64,000 nucleotides of DNA, taken from NCBI RefSeq assembly GCF_001046895.1, contig NZ_CAQI01000032.1:62001-126000 (forward strand), in the 5' to 3' direction. The stretch's first letter is position 1; each line of letters opens with the position of its first letter. The position numbers were made by a program, and so were the translations under genes. Below the pieces are notes generated by a model, which was given only the letters and a program-made list of their open reading frames with translations, made no database searches and was not told the origin of the DNA. Below are positions 8,493 to 16,020 of this stretch, piece after piece. The stretch comes from Pseudarthrobacter siccitolerans (GTDB taxonomy: Bacteria; Actinomycetota; Actinomycetes; Actinomycetales; Micrococcaceae).

Positions 8493-9323
8493 ATGGCACC
8501 TGACCTGGACATCCCGCCCACCTTCTACGGTCCGCTGATCGAGACCAGCGTCCGGATTGTCACCTGGAATGTCTGGGGGCTCTACGGTCCGTGGGAGGAA
8601 CGCGAGGCGGCAATTACTGCCACGCTGGCAGCTGCCCGGCCCGACGTCGTCGTACTGGCTGAAGCGTGGGCCAAGGGCGATGACAGCCAGGCCGCCCGGC
8701 TGGCTGGACCGCTCGGCCTGCCGCACCACGTTTACAGCGGGGTGCCGGCGCAGGAAGACGAGGCCGCGCTGTCCGGCGTCGCGGTGCTGTCCCGGTGGCC
8801 CATCACCTCGCAGGCCAGCAGGAGTTTTGGCGCACTGCGTGTCCTGCAGGCGGAGATCGCCGGCCCGCGCGGGCCCCTCCAGGTGTACGGCGTGGTGATG
8901 GACGCCTGGTGGCTGGACCAAAGTCGGGAACGCCAGGAGTCCGTGCGGGGCCTGCTCGAACACCTGCACTCGTCGCAGGATGACAGCACTCCGCTGGTGG
9001 TATGCGGCGACTTCAACGCGGATCCGGACAGTGACGAGATCCGGATGATCACCGGCCGGATGGCCGCGCCGGCTCGAGGTCTGTCCTTCTACGACGCGTG
9101 GGAAGTGGCCGGCGGGGATGCGCGTGGGTGCACCTGGTCCAATGCCAACTCCTGGGCTACCCAGCTGCTGTGGCCGGACCGCCGGATCGACTACATCTTC
9201 AGTGCGGCGCCACGGCGCGGCGGGGCCGGGCACCCCCTTGCCGCGGAACTGCTGGGCACCCAGCCTCTGGCGGGCGTGTTTCCGTCGGACCACTTCGCTG
9301 TGCAGGCGGACCTGCGGTACTGA
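8493..9323 (+). CDS. Endonuclease/exonuclease/phosphatase (EEP) family hydrolase
   Basis: A 276-residue protein of the EEP (DNase I-like) fold: metal-site motif VTWNVWGL near residue 24, LAEAW, GDFNADPDS around 170 (catalytic Asp/Asn pair), RIDYIF and the terminal PSDHF histidine. These residues form a Mg-dependent phosphodiester/phosphomonoester centre. No signal peptide, so it is likely cytoplasmic; substrate could be nucleic acid, phospholipid or sugar phosphate. GCGGAGGAC precedes ATG 8493. Confidence 0.85.
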   Translation: MAPDLDIPPTFYGPLIETSVRIVTWNVWGLYGPWEEREAAITATLAAARPDVVVLAEAWAKGDDSQAARLAGPLGLPHHVYSGVPAQEDEAALSGVAVLSRWPITSQASRSFGALRVLQAEIAGPRGPLQVYGVVMDAWWLDQSRERQESVRGLLEHLHSSQDDSTPLVVCGDFNADPDSDEIRMITGRMAAPARGLSFYDAWEVAGGDARGCTWSNANSWATQLLWPDRRIDYIFSAAPRRGGAGHPLAAELLGTQPLAGVFPSDHFAVQADLRY

Positions 9324-9340
9324 GAGTCTTGAGAACTAAG

Positions 9341-9420
9341 ATCAGCAATATATTGCTGATTGGGCTTTTCTTGCCAGCGTTCCCGGGGCCAGTCCAAGAA
9401 TTCAGCAATATGTTGCAGTT
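9341..9420. promoter_or_regulatory. Twin operators of a lost hipBA locus
   Basis: A perfect 20-bp palindrome ATCAGCAATATATTGCTGAT (9341-9360) and a degenerate copy TTCAGCAATATGTTGCAGTT (9401-9420) lie exactly 60 bp apart, about six helical turns, directly before the hipA remnant. Their layout fits cooperative binding by a HipB-type antitoxin dimer pair, but no hipB is encoded here. Confidence 0.7.
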
Positions 9421-9428
9421 TTTGCTGA

Positions 9429-10067
9429 AGGCAGCGCATACTGGCGCATCTGACTGGAGCGAAGGCGCTGAAAATCCCGGTGGCAAGGCACAGCGTGGTC
9501 ACGGACCGAAACGGTCTGCGGGGGCAGCTGGTTGAACGGTTCGACCGCACCACAGACGGGGGACTTCTGCGACTTGCGCTGGAGGACGCGGCGCAGGTCC
9601 TGGACCTTCCTCCCGCATCAAAATATGCCGTCAGCTCTGAGGAGGTTGTGCTTGCACTGGCCGGTCCATGCAAGGCACGGGCAGTGGCCGTGCGGAACCT
9701 CTACCTGCAGTTCGTCTTTGCCTGGCTGACCGGCAACGGGGACTTGCACGCCAAAAACGCCGCCGTACTGGAGGGCGGGCGCGGCGGCTGGACGGTGGCT
9801 CCGGTCTATGACATTCCGTGCACCCTGCTCTACGGCGACGACACCATGGCCCTCACCGTCAGCGGCAAGGTGAAGAACCTCAAGGCCAAGCACTGGCAGG
9901 AGTTCGCCGCCAGCATCGGTCTTCCAGAACGGGCCGCGGCTGCGGCCAACAAGAGTGCACTGGCCGCCGCCCAAACCGTCAACCTCGCGGCCCTGCCGTT
10001 CGCCGGATTGCCCCTGAACGGGGCAGAGCGCGAGCTGCGGCACCGCCGTGGGGAACTCTCGGGCTGA
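9429..10067 (+). pseudogene. hipA: hipA kinase remnant (C-terminal lobe only)
   Basis: The in-frame stretch after the TGA at 9426 encodes only the distal part of a HipA serine/threonine kinase: ALKIPVARHSVV, LVERFDR, EDAAQVLDLPPASKY, the catalytic loop GNGDLHAKN and the metal-binding YDIP. Full HipA is about 400-440 residues, so the N-terminal lobe and the ATP-binding loop are missing, and no hipB precedes it. The operators immediately upstream run straight into mid-hipA sequence, so a single internal deletion removing hipB plus 5' hipA explains the structure. A GTG at 9480 could still start a 195-residue peptide, which would keep catalytic residues but not a complete kinase. Confidence 0.8.
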
Positions 10068-10072
10068 GGGGC

Positions 10073-10882
10073 TCAGACCTGAAACCGGGTGCCGGGCGGG
10101 CCGCTGGGCATCGTCTTCAGGATGCCCTCGGCCACCTCGCGGACCTGCTTATTCCGCTGGCTCGACGCGTTGGCCAGCAGGCTGAAGGCCTCCGTGTAGG
10201 TGCACCGGTTCCGGCCCATAATCACGCCGCAGGCCACATCGATGGACGTCCGGCTCTCCAGCAGGCGCTTCAGGTTGTCCCCGGCGGACCGGACGCTCCG
10301 GACCTCCAGTGCCAGTTTCAGGCTCTGGGATGCAACCCCGGCGAACCAGCTGGCACGGCTGACCACGTCCGCGCCGAACCGCACGTCCGGGGGTGCGAAG
10401 AATGCCAGGGCAGCGGTGCTGCCGGGCTCCAGCCGGAGCGGAACGGCGAGCACCTCACCGTAGCCCGCTTCGAGGAACCGCCGGCGGTAAGCGTCCCACC
10501 GCGCTGCGGTTCCGGCTGCCTCCACCACCACGGGACCGTCGGCGGCCACCGCGTGGGCCAGCGGGCCGCCGTCGAGCTCTTGCTCGAGGTAGCCGAGGCC
10601 TGCGGCGCGTCCGTTGTTGGCTGCCCGGAGGGGAGCCCGCTGGGCCGGGGCCAGCATGGCCGCGCAGTCGATTTGCACGCCGGCGAAATCGGTAAGGGCC
10701 ATCGCGGCCGCTTCGGCCAGCCGCCGCAGGGATGCCGCGTCGGAGTCCGCATCTGTGCTGAGGTCCAGCAGGAACCCCGACGGCGCCGGCCACGCCCGTG
10801 AAGCGGCGGAGCCCGCCGAAACCTGCCGCCCGCCGTCGTCCTTCAGCACCTGCCTGCCGGTGCCTGTCACGTGTATCGTCAC
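10073..10882 (-). CDS. GAF-ANTAR transcription antiterminator (paralogue 1)
   Basis: A 269-residue regulator: an N-terminal GAF-like sensor (about 45-200; SDAASLRRLAEAAAMALTDF, GYGEVLAVPL) followed by an ANTAR domain over the last 60 residues (NLKRLLESRTSIDVACGVIM... AFSLLANASSQRNKQV). ANTAR domains bind tandem RNA hairpins and prevent transcription termination. GTG 10882 is preceded by GGGGGG. Two full paralogues lie at 30486 and 32772. A CGAGTA-N5-TACTCG palindrome 84 bp upstream is shared with the others. Confidence 0.85.
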   Translation of the reverse strand: MTIHVTGTGRQVLKDDGGRQVSAGSAASRAWPAPSGFLLDLSTDADSDAASLRRLAEAAAMALTDFAGVQIDCAAMLAPAQRAPLRAANNGRAAGLGYLEQELDGGPLAHAVAADGPVVVEAAGTAARWDAYRRRFLEAGYGEVLAVPLRLEPGSTAALAFFAPPDVRFGADVVSRASWFAGVASQSLKLALEVRSVRSAGDNLKRLLESRTSIDVACGVIMGRNRCTYTEAFSLLANASSQRNKQVREVAEGILKTMPSGPPGTRFQV

Positions 10883-10965
10883 TCGAGCCCCCCGTTAGAA
10901 CCCACCTGCCCGGAGTTGTTCGCGGGCTGCCCTTCGAACATATGGCGCGCGGGCGGGGGAGGGCA

Positions 10966-10982
10966 CGAGTAGTGAGTACTCG
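10966..10982 (-). promoter_or_regulatory. CGAGTA-N5-TACTCG palindrome, site 1
   Basis: CGAGTAGTGAGTACTCG. Read towards the ANTAR gene it is followed after 23 bp by TATGTT (10937-10942), a -10-like hexamer, placing the dyad centre near -43: a typical activator position. Confidence 0.75.
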
Positions 10983-11044
10983 AATTTTTGCGGGACTGCG
11001 GGGGATACCTGTTTCCTGGGGTTGCAGCGCTTCCCGCCCGCCAG

Positions 11045-11794
11045 TCAGACGTCCGTGCCGGCGTCCAGCCACTCCAGGAACGTCTGGCGTCCGACGGCGG
11101 CACCCGCCGCCGGGATCAGCCCGCCTTTGCGCATGGCCTTGCCCATGGGGCCGGGGACGTGCAGCGGAACGATCCGCTTTTTTCGCCCGGTTTTGGCGAG
11201 ATAGGCTTTGACCAGGCTTTTCAACTGTTCGGTTTTGGGCCCGGCAAGGTCCGGGATGCGGCCCTTGGGTGCCGCCTCGGCTGCGTCTACCAGGGCGACA
11301 GCCACCTCCCGTGCCGCCACGGGCTGGGTGAACATGGTGGGCACAAAAACCAGCGGGCCAGCCGAGGCGGCCTTGACGGTCATGGGCACGAACTCGTGGA
11401 ACTGGGTGGACCGCAGAAGGGTCCAGGGGATGCCGCCGTGCCTGACTTCGTCCTCCTGCACCAGCTTTCCGGCATAGAGGCCCGAGTTGGCTTTATCGAT
11501 GCCCACGATGGACAGCGCCACGTGGTGCTTCACACCGGCCTTCTTCTCCGCGGCCTGCAAGTTCTGCGTGGCGTTGGTGAAGAAATCCACGGCCTTCTTG
11601 GTGGAAACGGTCTGGATGCCCGAGACGTCGATGACCGCGTCCACGCCCTCAAGCGCCTGGTACAGGCCGCGGCCGTTGACCAGGTCCACGCCTTCCGCGC
11701 GGCTCAGGCTCACGACGTCGTGGCCGCGCTCCCTGGCAACGGCCACCACGTGCCGGCCTGCTGTACCGGTTCCCCCTGCAACGGCAATCCTCAT
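11045..11794 (-). CDS. NAD(P)-binding NmrA/SDR-like protein
   Basis: A 249-residue atypical short-chain dehydrogenase/NmrA-like protein. The Rossmann glycine motif GGTGTAGRHV is at residues 7-16. LSIVGID follows the central strand where SDRs have catalytic Ser/Tyr, but a YxxxK pair appears as SGLYAGKLVQE, as in atypical SDRs that act on or sense NADPH. The C-terminal part (LAKTGRKKRIVPLHVPGPMGKAM) matches proteins annotated as NAD(P)H-binding SDRs in actinobacteria. Function could be a reductase or redox sensor. Start ATG 11794 with AGGA upstream. Confidence 0.8.
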   Translation of the reverse strand: MRIAVAGGTGTAGRHVVAVARERGHDVVSLSRAEGVDLVNGRGLYQALEGVDAVIDVSGIQTVSTKKAVDFFTNATQNLQAAEKKAGVKHHVALSIVGIDKANSGLYAGKLVQEDEVRHGGIPWTLLRSTQFHEFVPMTVKAASAGPLVFVPTMFTQPVAAREVAVALVDAAEAAPKGRIPDLAGPKTEQLKSLVKAYLAKTGRKKRIVPLHVPGPMGKAMRKGGLIPAAGAAVGRQTFLEWLDAGTDV

Positions 11795-11923
11795 GGAAGA
11801 AATCCTATGCCTGTTGGGTGCCCCTCACGTGGAACCGGGGCCCAGTGGGTAGCCCCCAAGATCACCCGGCGCCGCTTTGGCCAATACAGGATCCCGCAAC
11901 CCGGCCCTGACGCGCCCCGAGCG

Positions 11924-13207
11924 CTATAAGGCCCGGCGCGCCGCCAAGGCAGATTTGAAGGCGGCCGCCGAGGCGTCGCTGCTGTTAATGCGCCAGTCGG
12001 CTTCCTTTTGAATATGGAACCAGACAAAACCCATCACGTCCGGCTGGGCCGCCAGGTAGGCCACCAGGTCTGTGTTCCATGCGGCCTTGGACCCGCCGGC
12101 CTCACTCGACGCCGTTTCAGCGATAAGAATCGGCAGCCCCGGGGCAAGGGCCCGCAGCTCGGCGATGCCGGGAGCAAAAAGATCCTGCGGCGAGATCCAG
12201 CCGCTCCAGGAGGCGGACGTGCCCCAGTTGTAGCCGTCCAGTGCCACCACGTCCACATAGTCAGCACCCGGGAACAATCCGGCCAGGTCTGTGGAACCCC
12301 AATACGGAACGTTGGGGCCCCAGACCCACGAGACGTTGGAGGCGCCCGCGGCAGCCATAACATCATGCACGTGGCGCCATGCCTGGACGTAGTCGCCGGC
12401 TTCGTTGCCGTTGACGCCTTCCGCCCACGGATACCAGTTCCCGTTCATCTCGTGGGCGAACCTCAGCTGCACCGGGTAGCCCCATGCGGCCAATGCCTGG
12501 CCCCACTGGATGATCCGGGCATCGAAATCACCCGCAGCGATCCGGTCCAGCGAATAGGCGGGCTGCTCCAGTCCGCCTCCCCAGGCCCACGGCTCCCACG
12601 TCACCAACGGCACGGCGCCCCGTGCCCGCGCAGCGTTCATCTCGCTGATGGGCGGTGTCTGGAGGAAGTCCTTGTAGAAGAGGATGCTGGATGGGCTTTC
12701 CCCTGCCAGCTGGGAAACCTCGTCCAGTTCTGTGCTTGCCAGCGGGCCATTGGCGGTTGCCACCCCAAAGCGCAGGCGGGCCGTGCTGACCGGCGGGAGC
12801 GTCTGCGCCGGCTGGGCCACCGTGAACACTGAGGACGCCTGGATGGAGGAGGTCTTTGCGGTAATGGTCAGCTTTCCCGTTGCGGCCGCCGGGATGGTAA
12901 TCGCCGTGCTGAATGCACCGGTTGATGCTGTGCGGAAGGCAAAAGTCGTTGAACCGACTATGACATTTCCGGAAGTGGACACCTTGAAACCGGTCCCGCT
13001 GACCGTGACGGCAGATCCTGCCGGGCCGGTGGCCGGGCTGAGCGTGATTTGAGCCGCGGCAGCCGGTGCGGCCTGGACAGGTTGTACCCCGGCCAGCGTT
13101 ATTCCTGCGCTAACGGCAAGGGCAGCAGTGAGTACTTTCACAAACTTGAACACAGCGATCGGTCCCCGCAATCGTCGGGGCTGCGCTTCCGGCAGCCACA
13201 GCTTCAT
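11924..13207 (-). CDS. Secreted GH26-like glycoside hydrolase with IPT/TIG domain
   Basis: A 427-residue exported protein: signal peptide (VFKFVKVLTAALAVSAGITL...VQA), an IPT/TIG beta domain (about 48-130, ATGPAGSAVTVSGTGF), then a GH26-type (beta/alpha)8 barrel. The acid/base glutamate is in RFAHEMNGNWYPW and the nucleophile is probably in LIAETASSEAGG, as in beta-mannanases and related endo-glycanases. No cell-wall anchor is seen. ATG 13207 has GGTGG upstream; GTG 13153 with GGGGA is a credible alternative that puts the signal peptide at the very N-terminus. It lies 82 bp downstream of an HPt-like gene on the same strand. Confidence 0.82.
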   Translation of the reverse strand: MKLWLPEAQPRRLRGPIAVFKFVKVLTAALAVSAGITLAGVQPVQAAPAAAAQITLSPATGPAGSAVTVSGTGFKVSTSGNVIVGSTTFAFRTASTGAFSTAITIPAAATGKLTITAKTSSIQASSVFTVAQPAQTLPPVSTARLRFGVATANGPLASTELDEVSQLAGESPSSILFYKDFLQTPPISEMNAARARGAVPLVTWEPWAWGGGLEQPAYSLDRIAAGDFDARIIQWGQALAAWGYPVQLRFAHEMNGNWYPWAEGVNGNEAGDYVQAWRHVHDVMAAAGASNVSWVWGPNVPYWGSTDLAGLFPGADYVDVVALDGYNWGTSASWSGWISPQDLFAPGIAELRALAPGLPILIAETASSEAGGSKAAWNTDLVAYLAAQPDVMGFVWFHIQKEADWRINSSDASAAAFKSALAARRAL

Positions 13208-13289
13208 GCCACCAGGCACTGCCCTGATCCTAAAGTCCCGGTGACCCGAATGCCTCAAGATCCGCTCAAGTTTCTTGATCGTGTTTTTG

Positions 13290-13688
13290 CTAGAGGTGCC
13301 TCTCCAGGAAATACCTGGTCTGTTGAATACATTGCTTGATGGGCACCAGACGGCCGGCTGCCAGCCGGGGGAGGACAACAGCGGGATCGCGGTCCGAGCA
13401 CTCCACGCGGAGCAGGTGTTCGAGTTCAAGCATCAGGCGCGCCAGCCGTTCGGCGCCCACCATCTGGCTCGAGGTCTTGAGGCTCAGCACTGCCACCATG
13501 GCTCCGGCGCTGTCCCCGGTGGTCAGTGCGAGGCGCAGCTTCTCCGTCCTGGCGGGCAGGTGGGCCACAAAGTTCTGGATAAATACCTTCCAGACGCCTT
13601 CGTCGCCGTCCAACTCCTCACGCAAGCGGAGCAGGACTGAACTGTCCAGCAACGGCGCGCGGTCGTCGTCGTACTCTGCGACGCTCAT
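13290..13688 (-). CDS. HPt-like domain protein lacking the phospho-accepting histidine (paralogue B)
   Basis: A 132-residue protein nearly all HPt-like: APLLDSSVLLRLREELDGDE, then VLSLKTSSQMVGAERLARL where HPt proteins read HxLKG. The histidine position is Leu68 and the Gly is Thr72. Start ATG 13688 overlaps the stop of the small upstream ORF in an ATGA junction, so translation is probably coupled. The shared CGAGTA-type palindrome lies upstream of that small ORF. A GH26-like gene follows on the same strand. Confidence 0.75.
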   Translation of the reverse strand: MSVAEYDDDRAPLLDSSVLLRLREELDGDEGVWKVFIQNFVAHLPARTEKLRLALTTGDSAGAMVAVLSLKTSSQMVGAERLARLMLELEHLLRVECSDRDPAVVLPRLAAGRLVPIKQCIQQTRYFLERHL

Positions 13689-13852
13689 GGCTGGTCCCGC
13701 GGGGCAAAGCCGGCGGCGGTTGCGCCCACATCCAGGCCCGGCCCGGACAATGCAGGGACCGATGGCTTCTTGCGGAACCACGCTGTTCCGCCGCCTCCGC
13801 CATCGGCCCCGGCCTGGAGGTGCGCTGCCCGCACCCGAGGATTCGTCCGCAT
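13685..13852 (-). CDS. 55-residue peptide homologous to the N-terminus of GAF-ANTAR proteins (truncated ORF)
   Basis: Starts at ATG 13852 after GGCGGGACAGGTT, and ends with a TGA overlapping the HPt-like start. Its beginning, MRTNPRVRAAHLQAGADGGG, aligns with MDTNRQQ--AHHQAGAGGQ of the GAF-ANTAR protein at 32772, and the leaders also match (GGGACAGGTTATG against GGGACAGGTTATG). The GAF and ANTAR domains are absent. It is therefore a truncated ANTAR-family gene whose promoter and 5' end now precede an HPt-like gene; whether the peptide itself does anything is unknown. Confidence 0.6.
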   Translation of the reverse strand: MRTNPRVRAAHLQAGADGGGGGTAWFRKKPSVPALSGPGLDVGATAAGFAPRDQP

Positions 13853-13941
13853 AACCTGTCCCGCCTGACCGTCCGAAACACGTACGAGTGACCACTGTGG
13901 CACTCTGTGCTGCACGTTACGGGGCGGGTATCTGGAGCACA

Positions 13942-13958
13942 CGAGTAGTTGCTACTCA
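13942..13958 (-). promoter_or_regulatory. CGAGTA-N5-TACTCG palindrome, site 2
   Basis: CGAGTAGTTGCTACTCA; 22 bp to TAACGT (complement of 13914-13919) in the direction of the truncated ANTAR/HPt-like unit. One mismatch in the outer base. Confidence 0.7.
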
Positions 13959-13990
13959 ACTATTCAGCGACTGCCTACTGCGCTCGTTTT

Positions 13991-14097
13991 CGGTGCCGGC
14001 TTCATGACACCGCCAGCCTCTGGGACCCGGATTTTCCCTCCGGTGGTTCAGGCCTGGCACGAACTACTGTGCACGTCCTGGCTCAAGGGCCGCCGAG
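13991..14097. repeat. Non-coding block duplicated at 33742-33896
   Basis: Two segments recur near the 33.7-kb ANTAR promoter: CGGTGCCGGCTTC(n)TGACACCGCC (13991-14014, about 22 of 24 bases shared with 33742-33765) and a 51-nt block starting TTCAGGCC and ending CTCAAGGGCCGNNGAG (14047-14097 against 33846-33896). Neither contains a gene, suggesting a conserved small RNA, a regulatory region or a relic of a regional duplication. Confidence 0.55.
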
Positions 14098-14162
14098 CAG
14101 AGCGTCAAGAATGACGCAGGACTTGCTCAGGTTTTTGGCCACTTTTAGGGATTTTCCGGGCT

Positions 14163-14180
14163 CCAAGGGATTCCCTAGGA
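14163..14180. promoter_or_regulatory. CCTAGG-type motif just before the signal peptidase gene
   Basis: CCAAGGGATTCCCTAGGA, reverse complement TCCTAGGGAATCCCTTGG, 20 bp before ATG 14201. Its flank GGCTCCTAGGGA is also found at 30321-30332. Confidence 0.4.
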
Positions 14181-14200
14181 GCCGTTGGGAGACTGCCTGC

Positions 14201-14806
14201 ATGGCATCAACAGCCTTGACCTCCCCGCGGACGCTGCCTGGCATGCTCCGGGCAGGAGTTCTCAAGCTTTCCGGCAGGCGGCGGCGTCCGCGCCACCGCC
14301 TGCCGCGGTCAAAAGCACATGTCCCCGGGCAACGGCACTCCCGCCTCGTGGCGAGGGCGCTGGTCGCCGCCATGGCCATTGTGGCCTTGCGACTCTGGTT
14401 CGTGGAGCCGTTCACCGTCTCCTCGGACAGCATGGAGCCCACCATTCGCGAAGGCGCCGTGGTGCTCCTCTTCAAGCCCGGTGCCGATGTTGGCTGGATA
14501 CAGAATGGCGTGGTGGTCGCATTCACCAGCCCGGCCGACGGCCACACAGCCATCAAACGGGTCATCGCACGGGAGGGCCAGACCGTGGCCATCCGCGATG
14601 CGGAACTCTACGTCGATGACGTTGCGGTACCAGAGCCGTTCATCGACCACAGCCGCATCGATGCCACCTACTTCGGGCCGGAGAAAGTTCCGGCCGGCAG
14701 TGTCTTTGTCCTGGGGGACAACCGCGGTGTGTCCATCGATTCCAGGGACTACGGTGCCGTGCCGTTGACGGCGATCCGGGGCACCTTGCTGACGGGCCAG
14801 AAGTAG
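14201..14806 (+). CDS. lepB: Type I signal peptidase
   Basis: A 201-residue membrane-anchored serine protease that removes signal peptides from secreted proteins. After a basic N-terminus (RRRRPRHRLPRSK) there is one membrane segment (about 48-70), then the catalytic motif SSDSMEPTIREG (Ser77), the general base in TAIKRVIAREG (Lys119) and box E GDNRGVSIDSRDYG. Short inter-motif spacing fits Gram-positive SipS-type enzymes. ATG 14201 is preceded by TTGGGAG; the frame is open further upstream but those residues are not family-like. It stands alone between the ANTAR/HPt-like promoter and a LacI gene. Confidence 0.93.
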   Translation: MASTALTSPRTLPGMLRAGVLKLSGRRRRPRHRLPRSKAHVPGQRHSRLVARALVAAMAIVALRLWFVEPFTVSSDSMEPTIREGAVVLLFKPGADVGWIQNGVVVAFTSPADGHTAIKRVIAREGQTVAIRDAELYVDDVAVPEPFIDHSRIDATYFGPEKVPAGSVFVLGDNRGVSIDSRDYGAVPLTAIRGTLLTGQK

Positions 14807-14827
14807 GCCGCATGTTTGTTGGTGCCG

Positions 14828-15856
14828 CTAGTGACCCTGCTGGGACCGGGGAATGCCGCTCGACTGGCGGGGAATGAGGGTGGGCATGGACGTCCGGATT
14901 TTTGGTTCCTTGCCGGGGTTCACGATGAGGTCGATGGCGTTGCCGGCAATCTGGTCCAGGGGCACCCGAACAGAGGAGAGCGGGGTGGAGAGGCGGGACG
15001 AGAGGGGTATGTCGTTGTAGCCGACCAGTGCCAGGTCTTCACCCACGATGATTCCGCGGCGGTGGGCGGCGGCGATGACACCCATGGCCAGGTTGTCGTT
15101 GGCGGCGAACACCGCGCTGGGACGTGGTCCCGTATCGCTGGCGAGGAGTGTCTCTGCGGCCGAGAACCCGCTTTCGATGCCGTAGCCTGCGGCGATCAGC
15201 CAGTCTTCCCGGGCTTCGATGCCTGCCCCTTCCAGGGCATTGCGGGCGCCGGCCAGGCGGCCCCGCCCTGTGGAGGTAAATGATGGGCCCGTCACTATCC
15301 CGATGTCACGGTGCCCGAGATCAATCAGATGCCGCACCGCCAGGTACCCGCCCACCTCGTCATCGCCAAGAGCCGATGGACTGACCCCGTCGGTACGCAG
15401 CACCAGCGCGTGCGCCACGCCCCGTTCCCGCAGGTGCCTGGGCAGTTCGTCGTCGATCCGGGCAGTCGCGAGGATCAGGCCGTCCACATTTCTGTCCAGG
15501 AGCGTTTCGGCTGCCCGGCGTTCATCATCGGGATCATCGCCGCTGGTGGCGACCATGGCAAAGTATCCCCGGTCCGACGCCGCCCGCTCCAGTTCTTCAA
15601 ACATCAGGGCCATGACGGTGTCACTGAGCCGGGGCACCAGCACGCCGAGGGTCCGTGTCTCACCCCTCCGGAGGTTGGAGGCGAACGAGTTGCGGCGGTA
15701 GCCCAGTTCCTCGGCAATTTTCCTGACCCGGGCGGCAGAAGCGGAACGGGATGACATGCGTTCATCCAGGGCGCGGCTGGCGGTGGAGATGCTGACGCCA
15801 CTGGCCGCGGCCACGTCCTTGAGGGTGACGATCGTTCCGGGGGCGGCCGGTTCCAT
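14828..15856 (-). CDS. LacI-family transcriptional regulator
   Basis: A 342-residue repressor. The N-terminal HTH reads VTLKDVAAASGVSISTASRAL (about 8-28), followed by the hinge (RRNSFASNLRRGETRTLGVLV) and a periplasmic-binding-protein-like sensor domain ending GYNDIPLSSRLSTPLSSVRVP. ATG 15856 gives the standard start. It is divergent from the aldolase/transporter pair, with three AACGTT-centred operators in between, so it most likely represses that pair and possibly itself until a sugar-acid-type inducer appears. Confidence 0.92.
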   Translation of the reverse strand: MEPAAPGTIVTLKDVAAASGVSISTASRALDERMSSRSASAARVRKIAEELGYRRNSFASNLRRGETRTLGVLVPRLSDTVMALMFEELERAASDRGYFAMVATSGDDPDDERRAAETLLDRNVDGLILATARIDDELPRHLRERGVAHALVLRTDGVSPSALGDDEVGGYLAVRHLIDLGHRDIGIVTGPSFTSTGRGRLAGARNALEGAGIEAREDWLIAAGYGIESGFSAAETLLASDTGPRPSAVFAANDNLAMGVIAAAHRRGIIVGEDLALVGYNDIPLSSRLSTPLSSVRVPLDQIAGNAIDLIVNPGKEPKIRTSMPTLIPRQSSGIPRSQQGH

Positions 15857-15907
15857 GGCGGTTCTCCTCTTCGAAAGGGGCGTAAGAGACACTCTATTCC
15901 ACCTTTT

Positions 15908-15975
15908 TGCAAACGTTCTCTTGACAGTGAGCTGGGACACGTGCAAACTTGAAAACGTTCCCGCAAACGTTCTCA
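15908..15975. promoter_or_regulatory. Three LacI-type operators and promoter between divergent genes
   Basis: TGCAAACGTTCTC (15908-15920), TGAAAACGTTCCC (15950-15962) and GCAAACGTTCTCA (15963-15975) share the AACGTT core typical of LacI-family sites. TTGACA (15921-15926) and CAAACT (15944-15949), 17 bp apart, give a + strand promoter flanked by the sites, so a bound repressor would block it. Confidence 0.8.
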
Positions 15976-16020
15976 ACACCGCGGGACTGCCGACCATCAA
16001 AGAAGAAGAAGGTAGCTGTA

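Noticed and set aside
13949..14200. Extended N-terminus for the signal peptidase
   Set aside because: The frame is open to 13949 but the residues are non-homologous, overlap the shared non-coding blocks and CGAGTA site, and a ribosome site exists at ATG 14201.
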